This document shows, piece by piece, positions 33,143 to 40,418 of a stretch of DNA of 64,000 nucleotides (its first letter is position 1; each line of letters opens with the position of its first letter). The DNA comes from Orbus sasakiae (lineage in GTDB: Bacteria > Pseudomonadota > Gammaproteobacteria > Enterobacterales > Orbaceae), in assembly GCF_039542345.1 (NCBI RefSeq), contig NZ_BAABHY010000001.1, forward strand, positions 1,820,514 to 1,884,513. The letters run 5' to 3'. A program made the position numbers and the translations under genes. The notes below the pieces were generated by a model. It was not told the origin of the DNA, searched no databases, and saw only the letters and a program-made list of their open reading frames with translations.

Positions 33143-33623
33143 CCTTTTTCTTCATTTTGATTTCAGCTCGGCGGCGCCTAAAAAACTGACTTAATAAGTC
33201 AGCGCCTTGCTGAGCACAGATACCTGACTCAATAACGGGTTGGTGATTCATACCAGGGTAAGCAAGCACATTAATAAACGATCCTGCTGCCCCAGTTTTA
33301 TGATCAAAAGCGCCAAACACAACGCGTTTAATGCGGCTATGAATAATCGCCCCAGCACACATTGCACAAGGTTCTAATGTGACATACAGTGTTGCATCAA
33401 CTAAACGGTAATTATGTAAAGAGTGAGCCGCTTGGCGAATCGCCATAATTTCTGCGTGGGCTGTCGGATCATGGCTAGATATTGAGTGATTCCAGCCTTC
33501 ACCGATTATCTTGTCATTGACGACAATCACAGCCCCAACGGGAACTTCTCCGCAACATTCGGCTTTTTTAGCTAATTCAAGCGCATATTGCATCCAATAT
33601 TCATCCGTTAAGGCTGTGTTCAT
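33108..33623 (-). CDS. tadA: tRNA(Arg) adenosine-34 deaminase
   Basis: The 171-residue essential enzyme converts A34 of tRNA(Arg)-ACG to inosine. The zinc site is H56-A-E58 (catalytic glutamate) and P85-C86-A-M-C89. NYRLVDATLYVTLEP and GAAGSFINVL match E. coli TadA. The ATG at 33623 is preferred over an upstream in-frame ATG because it matches the family N-terminus. It follows dapB by 24 bases in the same direction, so the two are probably cotranscribed; its 3' end overlaps mltF tail-to-tail. Confidence 0.95.
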   Translation of the reverse strand: MNTALTDEYWMQYALELAKKAECCGEVPVGAVIVVNDKIIGEGWNHSISSHDPTAHAEIMAIRQAAHSLHNYRLVDATLYVTLEPCAMCAGAIIHSRIKRVVFGAFDHKTGAAGSFINVLAYPGMNHQPVIESGICAQQGADLLSQFFRRRRAEIKMKKKANALLMTEGQP

Positions 33624-33647
33624 GATGACATTCACTAATAGCAATAA

Positions 33648-34469
33648 TTATAATGTATTGAGTCCTAAAACATCACGCATATCATACAAACCGGTTGGTT
33701 GGGCACTTAACCATATTGCGGCACGTACAGCACCGTTTGCAAAGGTCATGCGGCTTGATGCTTTATGTGAAATTTCGACTCGCTCACCAATATCGGCAAA
33801 AATTGCTGTATGTTCACCCACAATATCGCCAGCACGGATAGTCGCAAAGCCTATAGCACCTTTTGGACGTTCACCTGTGTGCCCCTCTCGGCAATAAACA
33901 GCATGATCAGCAAGCTTAATATTTAAGGTATCAGCAATCGATTCCCCCATCGCTAAAGCCGTGCCTGATGGGGCATCAACTTTATGGCGATGATGCGCTT
34001 CAATAATCTCTATATCACTATAATCGCCCATGATTTTGGCCGCTTTTTCTAGTAGCTTAAGGACTAAATTAACGCCAATACTATAATTGGCCGCAAAGAC
34101 GATACCAATATTTTTTGCTGCTTGCGCAATCATCTCTTTTTGACTATCACTAAAGCCGGTTGTACCAATAATCATATTTTTGTGGTTTTCGACGCAAAAT
34201 GCCAAATAATTTAATGTACCTTCAGGTCTGGTAAAATCAATCAAAACATCAAATTGATCTTTCTCTTGTTCAAGTTGATCTGTGACACGAATGTTTAATT
34301 TGCCCAAACCCGCTAATTCGCCTGCATCAACGCCCAATAATGAAGAACCGGTATGCTCAAATGCTGCGCCTAAAATAACACCTTCGATTTGTAAAACCGC
34401 ATTAATCAGCTGTCTCCCCATTCTGCCACCAGCGCCGGCAATGGCAACTCGGATTGAATTATTGTTCAT
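33648..34469 (-). CDS. dapB: 4-hydroxy-tetrahydrodipicolinate reductase
   Basis: The 273-residue enzyme makes tetrahydrodipicolinate for lysine and diaminopimelate synthesis. The nucleotide loop is VAIAGAGGRMGRQLI, IGTTGFSDSQK follows, and EAHHRHKVDAPSGTALAMGE carries the catalytic HHRHK. The length equals that of E. coli DapB when the ATG at 34469 is used (the track start four codons earlier is possible). It heads a probable dapB-tadA operon. Confidence 0.97.
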   Translation of the reverse strand: MNNNSIRVAIAGAGGRMGRQLINAVLQIEGVILGAAFEHTGSSLLGVDAGELAGLGKLNIRVTDQLEQEKDQFDVLIDFTRPEGTLNYLAFCVENHKNMIIGTTGFSDSQKEMIAQAAKNIGIVFAANYSIGVNLVLKLLEKAAKIMGDYSDIEIIEAHHRHKVDAPSGTALAMGESIADTLNIKLADHAVYCREGHTGERPKGAIGFATIRAGDIVGEHTAIFADIGERVEISHKASSRMTFANGAVRAAIWLSAQPTGLYDMRDVLGLNTL

Positions 34470-34641
34470 ATTTGTTCTCATATTTAATTAGGTTATTAAT
34501 TTATCATAGTGTAGGTAATACTTATAGTACCTATGTTTTTAATTAATTTTTAATCAATAAAATTAAAGTACTTTATATAATAGTTTACTAAATTAGATTA
34601 CCATTAGATGGTCATATGGTGAACTAATTATGAAAATTATT

Positions 34642-36069
34642 TTATTGCACACATAGCACATAAGGACTAGTAGATGTTTTCGTCGTGTATTGAACATTAC
34701 CTTCAACCAAGCCAACCGTATAATTTACTGTTTTACTCACTGAACTATCAGGTATATCTTTAGTCCAATAGTACCAATAATAGAAATTTTTAGACAAGTC
34801 ACTCACATTTGCCATCATATCCCGTTTATTTCCATCACTTGGCGAATAATAAAAAACCTTCCCCCACTCTGCGGTTAAGCCTTCCCCAATCGTTCGTGAA
34901 AAACCATTATTTTGAGCATAAGCCGACATAGAGATAGTTGATGTATCTGTAGAATAAATGGAATTAGTCAATTCTGCGCGAGTTGGTATATCAGCACCTA
35001 ATGTGTTACAAGAACTCTGCGCATTAGCAAATGTTGGTCTGGTTGAAGGGGTTGCCAAAAAACTGAACCAACTTCGTGACGAACCTAATTTAAAACTATA
35101 ATAATAAGGTACACTCGTCGTATTATTAACAACCTTTAAGACATACGGCTGGCTTTGATCAGGTGTCACGGTAGTAAATTTAAATTGGCCTTTCGCATAA
35201 GTCTGTTGATCGGCTAACGCACTATTTGGGTTTTGTTCTAAACTAACCGTATAGCCCGATACGCTATTGTATGGGACAATTTGGAACCGAGCATCAGGAA
35301 AAGCGGTTGTTGGAAATTTTTTATCCACCCAAGCTTTAAATCCCTTACTTTGAACAAACACTGACGAATCAAATGCTGGAGAGCGATTCACACTATTACT
35401 CCCACTCGCTGCATTATTCCCCCCCTCAGGCCAGCCATTTGGGATATTTAACGCTAAATTACCTGGCTGAATATAACAGATCCCATCATTTGCATTTACT
35501 GTATAACCTTTTGCAATTGAAGTTGTTGTTGAATTCGGTACCCCATATTGGGTATAAGCGGTAAAATCAAACGAAACGTTTAGTGAATAAGGACCATTGT
35601 AACTTGATGAGTCAGTACAAATATCTCCCCCTAAATTACTCGATGAGCTATTGCTGATGACCGTATTATTTTTATCTTTCCAAACATAACTCAAATTATT
35701 GACTGAATATGAGTTAGTTGTAGATAACAGATCACCATCAATATCCGTGATATCCGATTCACTTAAAGAAATCTGCCCGAGTTGAGGATTGACTAAATTG
35801 AATTGACTATTGAGCGGCAAGTTGATATCACTCACTTCGCCAGGTGAATAGTCATAAGAAAAGCCAACGGTATCCGTGATTTTAAAATAGATACTGTTTT
35901 TAATTTTATCAAGTGTCGCCGCTAAAATTTGAGGCTCGTTGCCAACAATATATTGTGCGGTTGTTGCTGTTAATGAAGAGAACGCGTTTACACTAAATAA
36001 CGCGAACACTGGTAAGGACGTTAATATCGCTCGATGAGCGCATTTTTGTTTTAAAGCGAAGAATACCAT
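34642..36069 (-). CDS. large secreted or surface protein, paralog of the protein at 1528-3009
   Basis: The 475-residue protein has a signal peptide (hydrophobic about 14-32, cleavage near the A-F-S-S region) and a Ser/Asn/Tyr-rich body. The region TTAQYIVGNEPQIL (36-49), ICYIQP (197-202) and the end module (PTRAELTNS near 380, EWGKVFYY, YYWTKD, YVLCVQ) align with the first paralog, 31 kb away. Like it, this protein shows no anchor or barrel. The gene is alone, between dapB and fklB, and each side is AT-rich. A surface-exposed or secreted adhesin-like role is inferred only. Confidence 0.75.
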   Translation of the reverse strand: MVFFALKQKCAHRAILTSLPVFALFSVNAFSSLTATTAQYIVGNEPQILAATLDKIKNSIYFKITDTVGFSYDYSPGEVSDINLPLNSQFNLVNPQLGQISLSESDITDIDGDLLSTTNSYSVNNLSYVWKDKNNTVISNSSSSNLGGDICTDSSSYNGPYSLNVSFDFTAYTQYGVPNSTTTSIAKGYTVNANDGICYIQPGNLALNIPNGWPEGGNNAASGSNSVNRSPAFDSSVFVQSKGFKAWVDKKFPTTAFPDARFQIVPYNSVSGYTVSLEQNPNSALADQQTYAKGQFKFTTVTPDQSQPYVLKVVNNTTSVPYYYSFKLGSSRSWFSFLATPSTRPTFANAQSSCNTLGADIPTRAELTNSIYSTDTSTISMSAYAQNNGFSRTIGEGLTAEWGKVFYYSPSDGNKRDMMANVSDLSKNFYYWYYWTKDIPDSSVSKTVNYTVGLVEGNVQYTTKTSTSPYVLCVQ

Positions 36070-36124
36070 TATTATTTTCCAGTTATATTTATTATATGGA
36101 TAACAAACTTAATATTCGAGAATT

Positions 36125-36157
36125 CATATATACCCATTGAATCAATGAATATATATG
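36125..36157 (-). terminator. hairpin after fklB
   Basis: A 15-bp stem with two G-U pairs (36125-36139 with 36143-36157, minus-strand reading) lies 14 bases beyond the fklB stop codon. It is AT-rich and without a strong T run, so it may be a weak terminator. Confidence 0.45.
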
Positions 36158-36170
36158 ATTGCTTATAAAC

Positions 36171-36782
36171 TTACAATATTTTTAATAGCTCAACATCAAA
36201 AACTAATGTGCTAAATGGTGGAATTGCAGCCCCTGCGCCTTGTGAACCATAGGCAAGTTCTTGAGGAATATATAATTGCCACTTAGAACCGACTGGCATT
36301 AATTGTAACGCTTCTACCCAGCCACGAATCACGCCATTGACGGGAAATTCAGCAGGTTGACCACGTTGTTCAGAACTATCGAATACCGTACCATCGATTA
36401 AACGGCCAGTATAGTGAACACTAACACGATCATTCGCAGTTGGAATCGCACCATCGCCTTGTTTTAGCACAGTATACTGTAAACCTGATTCAGTCGATTT
36501 AACGCCATCTTTGAGTAAGTTGCTTTTTAAGAAATCGACACCAGCTTGAGCTACTTGCTGCGCGGCTAATTCTTTTTCTTGCATTGCTTTTTCATGTACT
36601 TGACGTAGTGCATCATGTAAAACTTCTAGCGGGAGTGCGGGTTGCTGGTCAGTTAAGACATCTTCTAAACCTTGTTTGAGGGCTGAAAGCGCTAAATCTT
36701 TTAAACCTGACTCTTTCAATTGTTGACCTATTTGCAAACCGATACCATAGCTTGCCTTTTCTTCGACGGTTTCAAACTTCAT
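36171..36782 (-). CDS. fklB: FKBP-type peptidyl-prolyl isomerase, FklB/FkpA type
   Basis: The 203-residue protein has an N-terminal helical dimerisation region (YGIGLQIGQQLKESGL near 12-27) and a C-terminal FKBP domain (about 110-203) with VSVHYTGRLIDGTVFDSS, VIRGWVEALQLMPVG and QELAYGSQGAGAAIPP. There is no signal peptide, so it is cytoplasmic like E. coli FklB (206 residues). AAGGAGAA precedes the ATG. It is separated from rplI by the terminator at 36805-36830, so it probably has its own promoter or depends on read-through. Confidence 0.93.
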   Translation of the reverse strand: MKFETVEEKASYGIGLQIGQQLKESGLKDLALSALKQGLEDVLTDQQPALPLEVLHDALRQVHEKAMQEKELAAQQVAQAGVDFLKSNLLKDGVKSTESGLQYTVLKQGDGAIPTANDRVSVHYTGRLIDGTVFDSSEQRGQPAEFPVNGVIRGWVEALQLMPVGSKWQLYIPQELAYGSQGAGAAIPPFSTLVFDVELLKIL

Positions 36783-36804
36783 GTTTTCTCCTTTTTCGAA
36801 AATG

Positions 36805-36830
36805 AAAAACCCGCAAATATGCGGGTTTTA
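36805..36830 (-). terminator. intrinsic terminator of the rpsF operon
   Basis: A perfect 10-bp stem (36806-36815 with 36820-36829) around AATA is followed on the minus strand by a run of T. It lies 32 bases after the rplI stop codon. Confidence 0.85.
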
Positions 36831-36861
36831 TTTATAATCCACGAATGTTGAATTGCACCAA

Positions 36862-37314
36862 TTATGCTTCTGGTACGATATCAATCATTACTTTAGCGAA
36901 AACTTCGCCGTGAACTTGGAATGAAACTTCGTGCTCACCAACAGTACGTAAAACACCGTTAGGTAAACGAACTTCACTTTTAGATACGTTAATACCACGC
37001 GCTTTAACTGCGTCCGCGATATCACGAGTACCAATAGAACCAAATAGACGACCTTCGTCACCTGCTTTAGATGCGATGGTTACTTTAACTAATGCATTGA
37101 TTTCAGCGGCTCTTTCTTCAGCTGCTTTTAACGCATCAGCAAGTTTTGCTTCTAATTGTGCACGTTGTGTTTCAAAAAACTCAACGTTTTTCTTAGTTGC
37201 TGGTACTGCTTTACCTTGTGGAATCAAAAAGTTACGAGCATAACCTGCTTTAACATTAACTTGATCACCTAAGCTGCCTAAGTTAGCAACTTTGTCGAGT
37301 AGAATAATTTGCAT
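36862..37314 (-). CDS. rplI: 50S ribosomal protein L9
   Basis: This 150-residue protein has the L9 N-terminal domain MQIILLDKVANLGSLGDQVNVKAGYARNFLIP, a long connecting helix (about 45-75) and the C-terminal rRNA-binding domain (about 80-148). It is the last gene of the S6-PriB-S18-L9 operon and is closed by a strong terminator. Length is typical (E. coli 149). Confidence 0.98.
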   Translation of the reverse strand: MQIILLDKVANLGSLGDQVNVKAGYARNFLIPQGKAVPATKKNVEFFETQRAQLEAKLADALKAAEERAAEINALVKVTIASKAGDEGRLFGSIGTRDIADAVKARGINVSKSEVRLPNGVLRTVGEHEVSFQVHGEVFAKVMIDIVPEA

Positions 37315-37335
37315 TATGTGTTCCTCTGTTGCTAA

Positions 37336-37563
37336 TTACTGATGGTTGTCAGTATACGGTAATAAAGCCAAATAACGAGCACGTTTGATTGCACGAGCTA
37401 ATTGACGTTGATATTTTGCACTTGTACCTGTGATACGACTTGGTACAATTTTACCACTTTCAGTGATATAACTTTTTAGTAAAGAGATATCTTTATAATC
37501 AATCTCTTTAACACCTTCTGCTGTAAAACGGCAGAATTTGCGACGACGGAAATAACGAGCCAT
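37336..37563 (-). CDS. rpsR: 30S ribosomal protein S18
   Basis: The 75-residue protein matches E. coli S18 over its whole length (RRRKFCRFTAEG, DYKDISLLKSYITESGKIVP, then GTSAKYQRQLARAIKRARYL). It binds S6 in the 30S platform and, as an S6:S18 complex, is thought to bind the operon leader. It lies 21 bases before rplI. Confidence 0.98.
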   Translation of the reverse strand: MARYFRRRKFCRFTAEGVKEIDYKDISLLKSYITESGKIVPSRITGTSAKYQRQLARAIKRARYLALLPYTDNHQ

Positions 37564-37579
37564 TTGGCAGTTCTCCTAT

Positions 37580-37879
37580 TTAATCAATAAATTTAATTTC
37601 GCTGGCATGTAACACAATTTGTTGAATATTATTACGCTTCGTATGTGTACTAATAAACCCTATCACTGTGATTTTACTGCCTTTTTTAATACTGTGAGTT
37701 AATTCATTCGGTCCACTGACAATCACTGGTATGACGCACCATGATTGCCTTTTTAATTCCGCTTCCATTTGTTCTGAAACATGTTCCAAAAAAAACTGGC
37801 AATGCGTAATTCCATTAGGACTTACTTTTCGAATGGGTGTCTTTAAAACAGAACCGGACAGCGCCAAACGATTATGCAT
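37580..37879 (-). CDS. priB: primosomal replication protein N, PriB
   Basis: The 99-residue single-stranded DNA-binding protein (OB fold) supports PriA-dependent replication restart. Diagnostic features are the start NRLALSGSVLKTPIRKVSPNG and GITHCQFFLEH, with a conserved ring of strands to the end. Its place between rpsF and rpsR is the normal position in enterics and their relatives, which supports the gammaproteobacterial placement. Confidence 0.95.
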   Translation of the reverse strand: MHNRLALSGSVLKTPIRKVSPNGITHCQFFLEHVSEQMEAELKRQSWCVIPVIVSGPNELTHSIKKGSKITVIGFISTHTKRNNIQQIVLHASEIKFID

Positions 37880-37882
37880 TGA

Positions 37883-38281
37883 TTAATCTTCTGATTCTTC
37901 AACGTCATCTGAATCAACACCATCCGCATCGTTAAAGTCACCTTGTTGACCTTTACGATCATCTTTAGCTTTAAGCATTGGAGATGTTTCTGTCACAGCG
38001 TGCTTAGTACGCATAATTAAACTACGAATTACTGCATCGTTGAAACGGAAGTTATCTTCTAACTCGTCTACCGCTTCTTGTGTCGCTTCTACATTCATAA
38101 GAACATAGTGTGCTTTATGCAGTTTTTCAATAGGATAAGCCAATTGACGGCGGCCCCAATCTTCTAAACGATGGATAGTACCACCCGCAGTAGTTAAAGT
38201 ACCAGTATAACGTTCAATCATACCTGGAACTTGTTCACTTTGGTCTGGATGAACCATAAAAACAATTTCGTAATGACGCAT
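37883..38281 (-). CDS. rpsF: 30S ribosomal protein S6
   Basis: The 132-residue protein has the S6 core (MRHYEIVFMVHPDQSEQVP, GGTIHRLEDWGRRQLAYPI, HYVLMNVEA) and an acidic C-terminal tail ending DDVEESED, which in E. coli is extended further by RimK with glutamates. It is the first gene of the operon and sits 3 bases before priB. The mRNA leader has a hairpin of the S6:S18 type. Confidence 0.98.
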   Translation of the reverse strand: MRHYEIVFMVHPDQSEQVPGMIERYTGTLTTAGGTIHRLEDWGRRQLAYPIEKLHKAHYVLMNVEATQEAVDELEDNFRFNDAVIRSLIMRTKHAVTETSPMLKAKDDRKGQQGDFNDADGVDSDDVEESED

Positions 38282-38288
38282 TATCGCT

Positions 38289-38340
38289 CCCTACGGATTA
38301 ATCAGCCTTCTGTCTGGGTCAACCGTAGCCCAATGAAAGC
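38289..38340 (-). promoter_or_regulatory. S6:S18-like autoregulatory leader of rpsF
   Basis: On the minus strand CTACGG (38338-38333 read as its complement) pairs with CCGTAG (38296-38291), enclosing a 36-base loop with a small inner CAG/CTG stem, and the helix ends next to the rpsF ribosome site. S6:S18 leaders in other bacteria have a similar hairpin with an exposed CCG. A TATAAT box (minus, 38384-38379) with a GC-rich discriminator lies about 40 bases upstream. Confidence 0.45.
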
Positions 38341-38437
38341 AAGGAACATGAAAATTAAGCGGTTGAAATCGACGGCGCATTATATATCAGCACTCTTCAA
38401 ATAGCCAGTAAAAATACCAATCAATTTAATGTCATCA

Positions 38438-39061
38438 TTACCGCGGTAAGAGACTCAATTCGTTACACTCTTTTTTTAGTTGATTCTTTTGCTTTTCACT
38501 CAGCGTTGCAACATGTTGCCCCTTTAAAGCGCAATGTAATGTATACAATACATTGATTGAGACGCTTTTATTATTGCGTTTTAATTTTAAAAAACAACGA
38601 TGTGGGCCTTGACGCTTAAATTCGTCTAAATTGACAATTCCAGCCCGGTATAATGCCCGTTCCAATGAAACGTTCATATTAGGGAGATCCTTAATACGCG
38701 ATTCTTTTACACGTTGTCTTAATTGTTTATCTTTGAAAGCATATTCAATGACCATCTGAATAATACGTTTTAATTGCTGTTGATTTTGCCATAAGCGATC
38801 TGTTACTTGGTAGTATTGCAATAATTTCACAATCACACCAGTGTCAAAAGCTAAAGCTTTCATGTTGAGTTCACTAAACATTGTTAAATATTCTGAATGC
38901 CCCCTTAAGTAAAGCTTATCGGCATAAATCCAAGCAAACATTGTGTCATCAAAACATACTCCCGATCCCCCAAAAAGCGGCTTAATAGTGATTCGTTCAA
39001 GATTGTCTGCGGAAAAACAAGCTAATAATTTGTCAGTTATTGTTCTGGTATTTTCTTTCAT
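38438..39061 (-). CDS. sxy: competence regulator Sxy/TfoX
   Basis: The 207-residue protein has the TfoX N-terminal domain (about 5-110, IKPLFGGSGVCFDDTMFAWIYADKLYLRG in two blocks) and the C-terminal domain (about 120-195, LPNMNVSLERALYRAGIVNLDEF). Sxy works with CRP at CRP-S promoters to switch on DNA-uptake genes in Haemophilus, Vibrio and E. coli. It stands alone. A CRP-S-like site 111 bases before the ATG suggests positive self-control, which is known for E. coli sxy. The TfoX link to natural competence makes this a potentially transformable host. Confidence 0.88.
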   Translation of the reverse strand: MKENTRTITDKLLACFSADNLERITIKPLFGGSGVCFDDTMFAWIYADKLYLRGHSEYLTMFSELNMKALAFDTGVIVKLLQYYQVTDRLWQNQQQLKRIIQMVIEYAFKDKQLRQRVKESRIKDLPNMNVSLERALYRAGIVNLDEFKRQGPHRCFLKLKRNNKSVSINVLYTLHCALKGQHVATLSEKQKNQLKKECNELSLLPR

Positions 39062-39171
39062 TATTCCATCACCATCGTGTTGATTGTTTGACTTACTGAT
39101 TTAACTTACCTTATTGTTAATTTAACGTAAATTATTTGTAAGCAAAACGTTTTATTTGAAATGAAATAATG

Positions 39172-39193
39172 TTTTGCGATCTCTATTCCAAAT
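39172..39193. promoter_or_regulatory. CRP-S-like site upstream of sxy
   Basis: TTTTGCGATC (39172-39181) is a perfect left half of the CRP-S consensus, with the diagnostic C in TGCGA; the right half, TATTCCAAAT, is weaker. The centre at 39182.5 is consistent with a start near 39141 for sxy on the minus strand. The 328-base gap holds no gene. Confidence 0.5.
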
Positions 39194-39389
39194 AATAAAC
39201 AATGAATTAACGTATTTTACAGTCTGTTTATATTCAGGTAGGTCATTTGGTATTATCTCTGGCGATTATTTCTTAATATAACTTTACTCAATAAACCACC
39301 ATGCAACCGATAATATGATTGTTATTCTAATCTAAAGATAATACAATTCTGGCTAATGATAAAAAATAGTCCCTATTTAGCGGAACATA

Positions 39390-40043
39390 ATGAAAATTAT
39401 TTTCACATTTTTAACTCTTTTGTGTTCATTTACAGCAATAGCTAATGACAAAAATAATGATATTAATCAATTAATTATATCCTTCGTGGAATGTGATGCA
39501 CAATTCTTTTCTGACATTTCAAGTTACAAAGAGGAACTGTCTTCTTACACACCAGTTAACGATCTTAATCCGCAGCTTGCCTATATTCCCGTCGCGGATC
39601 GCAGTAAAAATGGTTATAACTATCATATATTTAGCAAACCAATTCACTATAAGTCACTTTTACTGACCGGTTACTATGACAGCGCATTACCATTAGGAAA
39701 ATTTGGGGATTATTATTTTTGGGGATTTATTGTTGATAATTCACTCGATGAAATTAAATCATCGCTTGATTTTTTAAGTTGGAGTGAAATGGAAAAAGAT
39801 TCACTTTATACCGCTAATCCTAAAATCCGTTTTTCTGACGATGGATTAGATATTTGGCATGAAAAAACAAACATCATCGCGGGTGTTAAAACGATGCCTG
39901 CATTGGGGACTACCGAAAAATTATTACTGCTGGAAAAAAGCCCTGAAATGACATTATTAGTCTGTTCAGTTCAAGGATTTTTTCCACCAGAGTTACTACA
40001 AACAATTCGTCCCGATATCACACTGAGTCATCTTGTAAAATAG
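39390..40043 (+). CDS. exported protein of unknown function
   Basis: The 217-residue protein has a clear signal peptide, MKIIFTFLTLLCSFTAIA, with cleavage before N-D-K. The mature part has two cysteines (VECDAQFF near 34 and LLVCSVQGFF near 198) that could form a disulfide, and Trp/Tyr-rich strands (GDYYFWGFIVDNSL). I do not recognise a family. It is divergent from sxy and converges on glnB with only 12 bases between, and no terminator hairpin is obvious. Confidence 0.75.
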   Translation: MKIIFTFLTLLCSFTAIANDKNNDINQLIISFVECDAQFFSDISSYKEELSSYTPVNDLNPQLAYIPVADRSKNGYNYHIFSKPIHYKSLLLTGYYDSALPLGKFGDYYFWGFIVDNSLDEIKSSLDFLSWSEMEKDSLYTANPKIRFSDDGLDIWHEKTNIIAGVKTMPALGTTEKLLLLEKSPEMTLLVCSVQGFFPPELLQTIRPDITLSHLVK

Positions 40044-40055
40044 TAATAAGCCTGC

Positions 40056-40394
40056 TTAAATAGCAGCTTCGTCCATTTCGCCTGTACGAATACGAATGAC
40101 TTGTTCCACATCATAAACAAAAATTTTGCCATCACCAATTTTACCCGTCTGAGCTGTTTTCATAATGGTTTCAATACACATTTCAACAATCTCGTCTTGA
40201 ACAATAATTTCGATTTTGACTTTTGGTAAAAAATCGACCATATACTCTGCACCACGGTATAATTCTGTGTGCCCTTTTTGGCGACCAAACCCTTTCACTT
40301 CAGTCACCGTCATTCCCGTGATACCTTGATCGGCTAACGCTTCACGAATATCATCCAGTTTAAATGGTTTAACAATTGCTTCAATTTTTTTCAT
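40056..40394 (-). CDS. glnB: nitrogen regulatory protein P-II
   Basis: The 112-residue protein is a close match to E. coli GlnB: MKKIEAIVKPFKLDDIREAL, the T-loop GHTELYRGAEY with uridylylation site Y51, and TGKIGDGKIFVYDVEQVIRIRTGE. It signals glutamine and 2-ketoglutarate levels to GlnE and NtrB. The second of two adjacent ATGs was taken as the start. It lies 24 bases after nadE, so both are likely cotranscribed. Confidence 0.97.
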   Translation of the reverse strand: MKKIEAIVKPFKLDDIREALADQGITGMTVTEVKGFGRQKGHTELYRGAEYMVDFLPKVKIEIIVQDEIVEMCIETIMKTAQTGKIGDGKIFVYDVEQVIRIRTGEMDEAAI

Positions 40395-40418
40395 CATGTA
40401 ATCCTTGTCTTCTTTCTC

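Noticed and set aside
39144..39153. AAAACGTTTT palindrome near sxy as a PurR site
   Set aside because: The flanks do not fit the 16-base PurR consensus; the register is one base off, so chance is more likely.
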